A stretch of 61,684 nucleotides of DNA from Egibacteraceae bacterium (GTDB taxonomy: Bacteria > Actinomycetota > Nitriliruptoria > Euzebyales > Egibacteraceae): assembly GCA_030446745.1 (NCBI GenBank), contig JAUJMS010000005.1, positions 77,826 to 139,509 of the forward strand, in the 5' to 3' direction. Both the position numbers and the translations under genes were made by a program. Positions within the stretch are counted from its first letter, which is position 1. Each line of letters opens with the position of its first letter. The notes under the pieces are model-generated. The model did no database searches and was not told where the DNA came from. It was given only the letters and a program-made list of their open reading frames with translations. This document shows, piece after piece, positions 1 to 6,610 of this stretch.

Positions 1-2
1 AG

Positions 3-386
3 CTCGTCACCACGCTGCTGGAGCAAGACGCCGCTGACCGGGACTGGGCCTCGCAGATCGGTCCGTCGCTCACACAGGCCGACGCCGCCCGGTTGTTGGG
101 CAAGAGCGAGCAGGCCACGGCGAAGGACCCCCGACTGCTGCGGGTCAAGACGCGTTCCGGCCGAGTGGCCTACCCGGTGGTGCAGTTCGACGGGCGTGCG
201 GTCGTCGCCGGGCTCGGCGACGTGCTGGCGATCCTCGACCCCGTGGCGGACCCGTTGACGGTCATCGCATGGCTGACCGGGACCCAGCCGTCGTTGGGCG
301 AGCGTCGACCGGTCGACGCGCTGCGCGCCGGCGACGTGGAGGCCGTCGTCGCGCTCGCGCGCCGGTTCGCGCGGTCGGCAGCGTAG
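3..386 (+). CDS. Xre/MbcA/ParS-type antitoxin, 5'-truncated by the window edge
   Basis: Antitoxin half of a RES-Xre toxin-antitoxin pair. The frame is open to the left edge, so the N-terminal helix-turn-helix is missing; an internal TTG at 93 is not the true start. Visible is a short helical stretch (TQADAARLLGKSEQATAKD), then a C-terminal domain of the DUF2384 type: a stretch reading VAYPVVQFDG followed by LGDVLAILDPVADPLTVIAWL, where this family typically binds its toxin. The TAG stop at 384-386 directly abuts the ATG of the RES toxin gene, so the two are co-transcribed and probably translationally coupled. The family normally neutralises the RES enzyme and represses its own promoter, which lies outside the window. 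Confidence 0.75.
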   Translation, partial: LVTTLLEQDAADRDWASQIGPSLTQADAARLLGKSEQATAKDPRLLRVKTRSGRVAYPVVQFDGRAVVAGLGDVLAILDPVADPLTVIAWLTGTQPSLGERRPVDALRAGDVEAVVALARRFARSAA

Positions 387-1064
387 ATGCCGCTGCGCTG
401 CCCTCCTCCGGGACCGGCGGCGCTCGGCGGACTGCCGCGCCTGCGTCTCGGCGGGCGCACCCTGTGGCGCATCTACCACCGCAGGCACACGCAACCGTGG
501 TTTTTCGGGTCGACGGTGCCCGACGACGCGCAGTCGTCCGGCCGCTTCGACCTGCCGGCGCCGTTCGGCACCTGCTACCTGGCGACTTCCAAGATCGCGG
601 CGGTGCTCGAAGCGTTGCAGGACTTCGGCGCGGGCCTCTTGCCGGACACGGCGCTACGTCGACGCGTCGCTGCCAGGGTCGAGGGACCCAAGACCGCTCC
701 GGCGGCCGTTCGGCTCACCGCCGCGGTCGCGCACGGCGTGGGGGTGACGGCCGCGCTGTGGGCAGGCGAGGACCGGACGTGCACGCAGGCGTGGGCGGTG
801 AACCTGCACCGTGCGGGCTGGCGCGCCGCCTACCACGGAGTCTCCCATGACCCCGGAGGACGCCTGCGGGCGGTCACGCTGTTCGACTGCGCCGGCGCGC
901 ACCGGCCCTATGACGACGCATCGTGGCAGTGGGACCTCGAATCGCTGGAGGAGCCGGAGATCACGGCTGCACTGGCCCGCTACGGCATTCGCGTCACGCG
1001 CAGCGACCCGGAACTCCCCTTCGTCGCGCTGGCCGACAGCCGACTGACGGACGACCCTTCGTGA
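387..1064 (+). CDS. RES-domain toxin (NAD+-consuming family)
   Basis: 225 residues with a RES domain. The conserved Arg is in LWRIYHRRH (about residue 28-36), the conserved Glu in AAVLEAL (about 70-76), and the GRFD...GTCYLATS segment between them is typical. Characterised RES toxins such as MbcT degrade NAD+ (phosphorolysis or hydrolysis), halting growth unless bound by the partner Xre-type antitoxin, which here is encoded immediately upstream with no spacer. The start was chosen because ATG directly follows the antitoxin stop. Length is within the family's usual range. The C-terminal extension after about residue 180 is less conserved and I assign it no function. Confidence 0.8.
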   Translation: MPLRCPPPGPAALGGLPRLRLGGRTLWRIYHRRHTQPWFFGSTVPDDAQSSGRFDLPAPFGTCYLATSKIAAVLEALQDFGAGLLPDTALRRRVAARVEGPKTAPAAVRLTAAVAHGVGVTAALWAGEDRTCTQAWAVNLHRAGWRAAYHGVSHDPGGRLRAVTLFDCAGAHRPYDDASWQWDLESLEEPEITAALARYGIRVTRSDPELPFVALADSRLTDDPS

Positions 1065-1140
1065 CCACCCGGAATGAGTTGCGCGCGGCAGGCGCTGGCG
1101 TCGCCGAACGCTGCCCCGCAGGTCCGCCGTCGTCGACGGG

Positions 1141-2022
1141 TCACGCGTCGCTGGCGTGGAGGAGGGCGTGGATCTCGCGCGTCGCCGTCGACCGGTTCAG
1201 TGTGTAGAAGTGGATGCCCGGGGCGCCGCCGGCGAGCAGCCTCCGGCACAGGCCGGTCGCCATCTCGACGCCGATGGCGCGCACTCGGGCAGGCTCGTCG
1301 GCGACCGCCCGCAGCCGTGCGGCAAGCACGGGGGGGAACGCGGCGCCCGACAGCTTGGCCATCCGCTCGATCTGGGCGACGTTGGTGACCGGCATCACGC
1401 CGGGGATGATCGGCACCTGGCACCCGATCTCCCCGGCGCGACGCACGAGGCTGAAGTAGTCCTCGGCGTCGAAGAAGAACTGGGTGATCGCGAAGTCGGC
1501 GCCGGCGGCGCACTTCTGGGCCAGGAACTTGGCGTCGGTATCGGGGTCCGGCGACTCCGGATGACCCTCCGGGAAGGCGGCGACGCCGACACAGAAGTCG
1601 CCCTCCTCGTGCAGCAGCTGCACTAGCTGGTCGGCGTGGTGCAGGCCGTCGGGGTGCGGCTCCCACGGGGCGTCGAGGCCGCGCGGGGGGTCGCCGCGAA
1701 GGGCGAGGACGTTGCGCACCCCCGCCGTGGCGAGCTCGCGGATCACGGTGCGAAGCTCGTCGCGCGACGAACCGACGCAGGTCAGGTGGGCGACGACCGT
1801 CAGTGTCGTCTCCCGGGCGATGCGCTCGACCATGCGCAGGGTGCGGCCGCGGGTCGAACCGCCGGCGCCGTACGTCACGTCGACGAAGCTGGGGGCAAGC
1901 GGCTCCAGCTCACGGATCGCCCGCCACAGCGCAGCTTCGCCAGCGTCATCGGCGGGTGGAAAGAACTCGAACGAGAACGACGGGCGACCGGCGGCGAGCA
2001 ACTCGCGCACGGTTGACGTCAT
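1141..2022 (-). CDS. metF: Methylenetetrahydrofolate reductase
   Basis: Reduces 5,10-methylene-THF to 5-methyl-THF with an FAD cofactor, feeding methionine synthesis. The 293-residue protein has the family's usual length and a TIM-barrel pattern: FSFEFFPP near residue 15, FVDVTYGAGGSTRGRT near 45-60, VAHLTCVG near 77, NVLALRGDPP near 104, and DFAITQFFFD with a C-terminal IPGVMPVTN motif. The ATG start has no strong ribosome site, but a TATGCT box on the same strand ends 8 nt before it, so the message may be almost leaderless. It stands alone, downstream of the RES-Xre pair in convergent orientation. Confidence 0.93.
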   Translation of the reverse strand: MTSTVRELLAAGRPSFSFEFFPPADDAGEAALWRAIRELEPLAPSFVDVTYGAGGSTRGRTLRMVERIARETTLTVVAHLTCVGSSRDELRTVIRELATAGVRNVLALRGDPPRGLDAPWEPHPDGLHHADQLVQLLHEEGDFCVGVAAFPEGHPESPDPDTDAKFLAQKCAAGADFAITQFFFDAEDYFSLVRRAGEIGCQVPIIPGVMPVTNVAQIERMAKLSGAAFPPVLAARLRAVADEPARVRAIGVEMATGLCRRLLAGGAPGIHFYTLNRSTATREIHALLHASDA

Positions 2023-2030
2023 GACGGACG

Positions 2031-2036
2031 AGCATA
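2031..2036 (-). promoter_or_regulatory. Candidate -10 box of metF
   Basis: TATGCT on the minus strand, 8 nt before the metF ATG. No convincing -35 hexamer is visible. The spacing would place transcription start within one or two bases of the start codon. Confidence 0.35.
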
Positions 2037-2078
2037 GCCGTGGCGGCGATCCCGCCCGCGGGCGACCCGACGCGGCGC

Positions 2079-2132
2079 CTTGCTATCGCGCTAAACGCGA
2101 CAGCGCCCCGGCGGAGCCGGAGGCGCCGCTGC
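2079..2132 (-). terminator. Two adjacent GC-rich hairpins after the DUF6458 gene
   Basis: Two stem-loops lie between the DUF6458 stop and metF: GCGCC..GGC/GCC..GGCGC, then GCTATCGCG/CGCGACAGC with a CTAAA loop. They sit where minus-strand transcription from the DUF6458 gene should end, but neither is followed by a U-tract. They could be a high-GC terminator or simply a structured spacer. Confidence 0.35.
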
Positions 2133-2145
2133 GGCGGCTGTTAGC

Positions 2146-2382
2146 TCAGTAGATGTCGCGGTCCCGCTCGATGACCCGCTCGCGGCGGACGACGGGGTCG
2201 TCGACGTAGGTGGTCGTGCGACGGCGGCTGAGCAGGATCGCGGTGAGAATGGCGCCGAGCACGCCGGCGATCATGAGGATGATCCCGATCGTCTTGATGT
2301 CGATGCCGCTGACCTCGAAGTCCAGGGCGAAGGTCAGGATCGCGCCGAGCGCGATGAGGAAGATGCTCGCTCCGATGCCCAT
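2146..2382 (-). CDS. DUF6458-type small membrane protein
   Basis: 78 residues with two hydrophobic helices: about residues 4-23, starting GIGASIFLIALGAILTFAL, and about 30-50 (IKTIGIILMIAGVLGAILTAILL). They are separated by a short loop containing EVSGID, and the tail is basic and acidic with VRRERVIERDRDIY. This arrangement and the GIGASIF start match the DUF6458 family of actinobacteria, whose function is unknown. The tail is probably cytoplasmic. The ATG is preceded by GGAGG at good spacing (CGGAGGATTTCC). It is monocistronic. Confidence 0.8.
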   Translation of the reverse strand: MGIGASIFLIALGAILTFALDFEVSGIDIKTIGIILMIAGVLGAILTAILLSRRRTTTYVDDPVVRRERVIERDRDIY

Positions 2383-2659
2383 GGAAATCCTCCGTGGCGG
2401 CGCGGTCGCGGGTACGGGGCGCCCCCCCTGTTGTGCCCGCGGCGGCCGACCACGAAACGGTCGTCCGGGGGGACCGTGCGCGCCGGGAAAAAACGGCGGC
2501 CGACGTTTGCGAGCGCCGCAGGACGGGGCACACTGGGATCACTTCGAGGCACCATGCGGGGGGCGGGTTCCCGCCCCCTCCCCCCGCAGACGGTGTCCTT
2601 TTTCGTTTCCGGCCCGCTACACCACCGGCGGCCCCCGCTTGCCCCGCCTCGTCCTACGT
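2383..2659. other. Intergenic region upstream of the AbiEi-like gene, with G/C-run hairpin
   Basis: About 390 bases separate the DUF6458 and AbiEi-like genes. Apart from the palindrome listed separately, the notable element is a strong hairpin around 2556-2587 made of G-runs and C-runs (GGGCGGG-TT-CCCGCCC core), followed 10 bases later by CCTTTTTCG. It could terminate rightward transcription, although no rightward gene ends here. I see no coding potential in it. Confidence 0.4.
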
Positions 2660-2703
2660 CGAGTGGACGGTTTCGGCGAAATACCGCCGAAAGTGTCCAC
2701 TCG
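2660..2703. repeat. Palindromic element, left copy
   Basis: A 44-bp near-perfect palindrome: outer arms CGAGTGGAC/GTCCACTCG, inner arms TTTCGGCG/CGCCGAAA, centre AAATAC. Its reverse complement closely matches the element at 3713-3764, so the two copies bracket the AbiEi-like gene in opposite orientation. No U-tract follows, which argues against an ordinary terminator. Confidence 0.8.
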
Positions 2704-2770
2704 ATGCGTTGTCCACAGCATCCGCCCCGTGCGCCGCGCCGACGCCGGGCCCCCGACACACACTGCCTGC

Positions 2771-3697
2771 GTGGGGCGGTGGGACGAGCTTGCGGCACTG
2801 GCGCGACGCCAGCATCTCGTCGTCTCCGTCGAGCAGGCGACACAGCTCGGCATCCCGCCCCGCACGGTCAACGAACAGCACCACGAGCGGGGTTGGCGCC
2901 GCGTGCACGCCGGCGTCTACGCGCTCGCGGCGGCGCCCGACACCTTCCCGTTGCGGGCGAGCGCGGCCCTGCTGTCCAGCGGCGAGCGGTCGTTGCTGTC
3001 GGGGTCGACGGCGGCGTGGTGCTGGGGCCTGCGGCGGCGACCGCCGGGGCGGGTCGAGATCATCACGCCCGAGGACCGCCGCGTCCGTGCGCGTGAGTTC
3101 GTCGACGTCCGCCGGTCGGCGACCTTGTCGCACGCCGATGTCGCGGTGATCGACGGGCTGCGCGTCACCTCGGCGCCGCGCACGCTGGTCGATGTCGCGG
3201 CGCGGGTGTCGCCGGCGCAGCTCGCGGACCTCGTCGTGATGGCGTTCCGACTCGGGGTCGTCGATGACGGGAAGATCCAGGCGCAGCTGAACCGCATGGG
3301 GCCGGTGAGGGGCAAGCGGGCGCTGTTGCGCATCCTCGCCGATCTGCCGCGCGACGAGACCGACTCTGCCTTCGAGCGTGCCGTCCGCGCGTGGCTGCGC
3401 CGCCGCGGCTACCAGCCGGACGTCGTCCAAGTCACGCTGATCGACCGCGGCCGGGTCATCGGCAAGGTCGACGTCCCGTTCTCACGCGAGCGCGTCGGGA
3501 TCGCGTGCGACGGGCGCTGGACGCATCTGCTGCCGTCGGCGCAGCGCCGCGACCGCGCGAAGGACAACGCGGCCGCCGCGATGGGCTGGGTGCTGCTGCA
3601 CCTGCTCCAGGACGAGTTCGACGCGGGCGGCGACGCGTTCCTCGCCGACCTGGACCGGATTTTGCGCCAGCGCCGCCAGCTCGTGTCGAGGCCGTGA
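2771..3697 (+). CDS. AbiEi-like antitoxin/DUF559-fold protein
   Basis: About 308 residues. The N-terminal third looks like the winged-helix 'AbiEi antitoxin' region: ALARRQHLVVSVEQATQLG followed by RGWRRVHAGVYAL. The middle has the usual LSGSTAAWCWGL, RVTSAPRTLVDVAARV pattern. The C-terminal third resembles DUF559, a restriction-endonuclease-like fold: KVDVPF, then DGRWTHLLPSAQRRDRAKDN and GWVLLHLL. Where DUF559 usually has an Ile-Glu-Val-Asp-Gly stretch this protein has IACDG, so the acidic metal ligand is lost and nuclease activity is doubtful. No AbiEii-type toxin gene adjoins. The start is uncertain: GTG 2771 gives a complete domain but lacks a clear ribosome site, and the frame stays open much further upstream. 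The gene lies inside a pair of related palindromes. Confidence 0.65.
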   Translation: MGRWDELAALARRQHLVVSVEQATQLGIPPRTVNEQHHERGWRRVHAGVYALAAAPDTFPLRASAALLSSGERSLLSGSTAAWCWGLRRRPPGRVEIITPEDRRVRAREFVDVRRSATLSHADVAVIDGLRVTSAPRTLVDVAARVSPAQLADLVVMAFRLGVVDDGKIQAQLNRMGPVRGKRALLRILADLPRDETDSAFERAVRAWLRRRGYQPDVVQVTLIDRGRVIGKVDVPFSRERVGIACDGRWTHLLPSAQRRDRAKDNAAAAMGWVLLHLLQDEFDAGGDAFLADLDRILRQRRQLVSRP

Positions 3698-3712
3698 CTC
3701 CAAGGCTGTGAC

Positions 3713-3764
3713 GCATTGAGTGGACGCTTGCGGCGGTATATCGCCGAAAGCGTCCAGTCAACGC
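3713..3764. repeat. Palindromic element, right copy
   Basis: Palindrome with arms GC(A)TTGAGTGGACGCTTGCGG and the matching CCGAAAGCGTCCAGTCAACGC around a TATA centre. Read forward it matches the reverse complement of the left copy (2660-2703) over most of its length: GAGTGGAC-GCTT, CGGCGGTAT-TCGCCGAAA, CGTCCA. It lies between two genes, 16 bp past the stop of the AbiEi-like gene and 13 bp before the end of the response-regulator gene. Confidence 0.8.
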
Positions 3765-3776
3765 AGCAGCGGCGCT

Positions 3777-4463
3777 TCAGCGGACGAGGCCGTGGCGCAT
3801 CGCGATGACCACCGCCTGCACGCGGTCGCCCGCCTTGAGCTTGGCGTAGATCCGTGACAGATGGCTTTTCACCGTCTCGTCGCCGAGGTCGAGCGCTTCG
3901 GCGATCTCGCGGGTGGACTTGCCGGTGGCCAACTCCTCGAGGACGTCCTGCTCGCGCTTGGACAGCGGCTGCAGTCCCGAGTGCATCGCGAGCGGGCCGA
4001 CGCGCTCGAGGAACGGCCGTGTCACGTCGGGATGCAGGAAGCCCTTACCCAGCGCGACCGCGCGTACGGCCTGGACGAGCTCCTCGCGGCGGACGTTCTT
4101 CGGCAGGTAGCCCGCGACGCCGGCCGCGACCGCCCGCGTCACGGTGTCGTGGTCGGTGAACATCGTCAGCGCCATCGTGCGCGTCGGCAGGCCCTGCTCG
4201 CCGATGGCTCGGACGGCGCTGAGCCCGTCCATGCCCTCCAGGCTCACGTCCACGAGCGCGACCTCCGGGCGGTGCGCGGCCACCGACGCGACGAGCGCCT
4301 CACCGGAGGTGACGATGTCGACGACCTCCATGTCGTTCTCGAACGACAGCATGGTCGCGACGCCGTCGGCCACGACGCCGTGGTCCTCGGCGATGACGAT
4401 GCGGATGACGCCGCTGTCGGACGCCGCCGCCGGCGCGAACGGCGTCGGACGGCTGGAGTTCAC
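3777..4463 (-). CDS. NarL/FixJ-family response regulator
   Basis: 228 residues: receiver domain (about 19-135) with acidic pocket ED at 26-27, phospho-acceptor Asp near residue 72 (ALVDVSLEG), switch Thr in ALTMFTD and conserved Lys in YLPKNV; then a LuxR-type helix-turn-helix (about 165-220; LSKREQDVLEELATGKSTREIAE, then DETVKSHLSRIYAKL). It is a DNA-binding transcription factor activated by the histidine kinase just upstream. Its start overlaps the kinase stop by 4 nt (ATGA), so the two are translationally coupled. Target genes cannot be read from the sequence; the peptide gene upstream of the kinase is one candidate. The domain order is canonical and nothing appears missing. Confidence 0.93.
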   Translation of the reverse strand: MNSSRPTPFAPAAASDSGVIRIVIAEDHGVVADGVATMLSFENDMEVVDIVTSGEALVASVAAHRPEVALVDVSLEGMDGLSAVRAIGEQGLPTRTMALTMFTDHDTVTRAVAAGVAGYLPKNVRREELVQAVRAVALGKGFLHPDVTRPFLERVGPLAMHSGLQPLSKREQDVLEELATGKSTREIAEALDLGDETVKSHLSRIYAKLKAGDRVQAVVIAMRHGLVR

Positions 4464-6139
4464 AGGGGCACCTCCACCTCGACGCGTGTGCCCTCCCCGC
4501 GGGCGCTCTCGACGTGGAACCTACCGCGTGCGAGCTCGATTCGTTGTGCCATCAGCGCAAGGCCGTGGTGCCCGGGCGGCACCGCCTCGGGATCGAAGCC
4601 GCAGCCGTCGTCGGTGACCGTGACCGACACGACACCGCCCTCGACCCGGACGGCGACCTCGACACGTTTCGCTCGGGCGTGGCGGCTGACGTTGGTAAGG
4701 CAGCCGCGCACGAGCTCGAGCACCACGATCTCGACTGCCAGCGGCACCTCTGGTAGCGGGTCGGCGACGTCAAGGACCGAGTCGACGCCGGTGGTCAGCC
4801 GCAGCTCGTCGAGCGCTTCGACCAGGCCCTGGCGCAGGCCGCCTGGCACGATGATCTGCCGGCGCAACGCGTCGAGCACCTCGCGGAGGCGCCCCATCCC
4901 CCCGTGCACGGCCTCGCGGGTCAGCGAGGCGATGCGGTCGGCACGAGGGGCGTCGCCACCGGCGAGCGCGGACCGGACGTTGTCGGCCTGGATCTCGGCG
5001 GCGGCGAGGAACGGCAGCACGTCGTCGTGGATTTCCAACGCGATGCGGCTGCGCTCGCGGGTGCCCTCCTCGAGGATGCGCCCCGACAGCGCGACCCTCG
5101 CCCGCTGCCCCTCGGCGAGCTCCGCCTCCAGATCGAGGCGCTGAAGTGCCATGCCGAGCAGACGCGCCGCCGCTTCGACGACGGGGCGCTCCGACAGGCC
5201 AGGGGGCACGCCGATCGCCGCCGGCTCCGAACCGGGGATCTTCACGACGTCGAGCGAGTCGGAGACCGTGCCGCTCGGCGACACCTCGACGGCGTCGCTT
5301 TCGAGCAGTGTCCGCAGGGCGGCGGCGCCCGTGTCGGCGACCTGATCGACACCGCGCACGCCCAGCAGCCCGGTCCCGAGCCGATTGAGCGTCTCGAGCT
5401 CCGCGACCTGCCCGGCGAGTTCCTCCGCGCGGTCCTCCGCCACACGAGCAGACCGCAAGGCGCTGTAGCCCAGATACATCGGCACGGCGAGGAGTAGCAC
5501 GCCCCACTGCCCCACCTGCTCGTAGAGCAGGACGATGGCGATGGCGAGCAGCGCGACGAGGCCGTAGTCGACGAAAAACCGCGGGAAGGGGTTGGACACC
5601 GCCCGCGCGGCGCGACCGAGACCGGCGCGTCCCCGGAGATATACGAAAAAGCCGACGGCGAGGGTGTTGAGAACGTTGTAGACGACCGCCGCGACGATGG
5701 TGCCGGCGATCAGCCCGTACGGTTGACGCAGTGCCGCCCACGACGCCGCGGCCGCCGCCAGCCCGTTCTGGGTGCGGTTGAACGCGATTGCCCACGGTGA
5801 CGTTCCACGCTTGAATTCGCGTTCGTTCGTAAAGCCGACCACGTTGACGAGCGCGGCGAACGGGGGGCTCAGCAACGTGGCCGATGCGACGATGACCGGA
5901 GCACCGAGACCGGCGTCCACGTCGACCTTCGGCAGAATCGGAATGGCAAGCAAGTTCGCCGCTGCCAGAAAAACCACCCACAGCAAGGCTTCGATCGGTG
6001 CTCGTGCCGCCATGGCGATACCTGCAGGGAGTAGCAGCGCCACGCCGCCGACGAGCGCTAGGACGTAAGCGCGCAGCGCCCAGCTAGGCGCTGGCGTCCG
6101 CCGGGTCGCCCGTGCGGGTCTGTCCTTCACAGAGGTCAC
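4460..6139 (-). CDS. Membrane sensor histidine kinase (HisKA_3 type)
   Basis: The N-terminal half has roughly six to seven hydrophobic segments (for example ALVGGVALLLPAGIAMAA, ALLAIAIVLLYEQV) with short loops and no large external domain. A linker and weak GAF-like stretch follow (ETLNRLGTGLLGVRGVDQVADTGAAAL is split by the linker). Then comes the HisKA_3 dimerisation motif, with phospho-acceptor His in RIALEIHDDVLPF about 370 residues in, and a HATPase domain (N-box CLTNVSRHA, G1 DDGCGFDP, then GLALMAQRIE and GEGTRVEVEVPL). It would phosphorylate the downstream NarL-type regulator. GTG 6139 avoids starting inside the hairpin at 6158-6215; GTG 6184 and GTG 6130 are alternatives. The membrane-embedded sensor suggests a lipophilic or membrane-proximal signal. 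Confidence 0.9.
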   Translation of the reverse strand: MTSVKDRPARATRRTPAPSWALRAYVLALVGGVALLLPAGIAMAARAPIEALLWVVFLAAANLLAIPILPKVDVDAGLGAPVIVASATLLSPPFAALVNVVGFTNEREFKRGTSPWAIAFNRTQNGLAAAAASWAALRQPYGLIAGTIVAAVVYNVLNTLAVGFFVYLRGRAGLGRAARAVSNPFPRFFVDYGLVALLAIAIVLLYEQVGQWGVLLLAVPMYLGYSALRSARVAEDRAEELAGQVAELETLNRLGTGLLGVRGVDQVADTGAAALRTLLESDAVEVSPSGTVSDSLDVVKIPGSEPAAIGVPPGLSERPVVEAAARLLGMALQRLDLEAELAEGQRARVALSGRILEEGTRERSRIALEIHDDVLPFLAAAEIQADNVRSALAGGDAPRADRIASLTREAVHGGMGRLREVLDALRRQIIVPGGLRQGLVEALDELRLTTGVDSVLDVADPLPEVPLAVEIVVLELVRGCLTNVSRHARAKRVEVAVRVEGGVVSVTVTDDGCGFDPEAVPPGHHGLALMAQRIELARGRFHVESARGEGTRVEVEVPL

Positions 6140-6157
6140 GACGTGGCTATTCTTGCG

Positions 6158-6215
6158 CAGCGAAAAGCCGCTGCCGCCGCACACGAAGTGCAGGAGCAGC
6201 GGCTTTCTCTTCGCT
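6158..6215. terminator. Long hairpin between the peptide gene and the kinase
   Basis: Interrupted inverted repeat: AGCGAAAAGCCGCTGC on one arm and GCAGCGGCTTTCTCTTCGCT on the other, with a roughly 20-nt loop that itself can pair (CACACGAAGTG). Read on the minus strand, the inner stem ends GCAGCGGC followed by TTTT, like an intrinsic terminator or attenuator placed between the small peptide gene and the kinase. Confidence 0.55.
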
Positions 6216-6270
6216 TGGGCCTGGGTCGCCCGACCGGCCCGCCGGCGCGATGCCCGCGGCCGGGCGGGTG

Positions 6271-6322
6271 GACTACCAGGCGCTCTTGGAAGCGCGCTTC
6301 ACGACTACCACGCGCTTTTGCT
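6271..6322 (-). repeat. Tandem repeat encoding Ser-Lys-Ser-Ala-Trp-stop twice
   Basis: Two 20-nt units with a 32-nt period (6303-6322 and 6271-6290 on the minus strand). Each can be read as Ser-Lys-Ser-Ala-Trp-stop, in different frames. Codons differ at three positions and every difference is synonymous (AGC/TCC, AAA/AAG, GCG/GCC), while TGG TAG TC is identical. With only five residues this could be chance, but it is what two translated copies would look like. Confidence 0.55.
6273..6302 (-). CDS. Possible 9-codon frame after the peptide gene
   Basis: GTG AAG CGC GCT and on to TGG TAG reads VKRASKSAW. It begins 2 nt after the stop of the 29-residue peptide and repeats its C-terminal five residues with synonymous codons. 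No separate ribosome site is seen, so translation would need re-initiation or a frameshift from the preceding frame. It may instead be the true end of a longer peptide gene broken by a one-base assembly error. Confidence 0.25.
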   Translation of the reverse strand: MKRASKSAW

Positions 6323-6394
6323 GGCAGCGCCCGCAGCGAACAGCGCGGAGACGGCGGTGAGGACCGAGATAACCCGAGGCGAGAACTTGCTCAC
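6305..6394 (-). CDS. Predicted 29-residue hydrophobic peptide
   Basis: A short reading frame starting GTG with an ideal ribosome site, AGGAGG 9 nt upstream. It has a basic N-terminus (SKFSPR), a hydrophobic core (VISVLTAVSALFAAGAA) and the C-terminus SKSAW. It is too small for routine gene callers and I recognise no family. It lies 170 nt upstream of the membrane histidine kinase on the same strand, behind a structured leader. The size, single hydrophobic segment and Trp terminus would suit an exported signal peptide or a small membrane peptide that works with the kinase; that is inference. If the AAAA run at 6316-6319 lost one base in assembly, the frame would continue as KKRVVVVKRASKSAW for about 40 residues in total. 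Confidence 0.55.
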   Translation of the reverse strand: MSKFSPRVISVLTAVSALFAAGAASKSAW

Positions 6395-6496
6395 GTTGCG
6401 TGACCTCCTGTGGTGCTTCCACGGATGTTGGAAGAACGTCTCTTCGGCCGAGGCACGCGCAGAAGCGCGCAAGCCCGAAGAGAGAGGCCTCGCTCG
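6395..6496 (-). promoter_or_regulatory. Structured 5' leader of the peptide gene
   Basis: About 100 nt between the predicted transcription start and the GTG. It holds a nested hairpin at 6440-6482 (outer arms CTCTTCGG/CCGAAGAG, inner GCGC/GCGC with an AGAA-type loop) and a second hairpin at 6416-6434 (CTTCCA/TGGAAG) just before the ribosome site. The layout resembles a regulated leader, but I cannot match it to a known riboswitch class. Confidence 0.45.
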
Positions 6497-6502
6497 CTGC
6501 GG

Positions 6503-6531
6503 AGTATCCCATACCGCGGGCGGTTTGGAAA
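6503..6531 (-). promoter_or_regulatory. Candidate promoter of the peptide gene
   Basis: On the minus strand, TTTCCA (6531-6526), a 17-nt spacer and GATACT (6508-6503). Both hexamers are only moderate matches to the housekeeping consensus, but the spacing is ideal and the position explains the structured leader. Confidence 0.4.
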
Positions 6532-6610
6532 GCACTTTCTTGGGACGCGCCCCTCCCCCGCCCCGCGGCGACCCCGCGGACGCCCCAGCGGGCGGTGGCA
6601 GACTGCGGCG

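Noticed and set aside
2556-2587. G/C-run hairpin as a true terminator
   Set aside because: No rightward gene ends there and the U-tract is 10 bases away.
6273-6512. 79-codon minus-strand frame overlapping the small peptide gene
   Set aside because: Its upper part covers the leader hairpins, has no ribosome site, and only the last few codons (shared with the tandem repeat) look meaningful.
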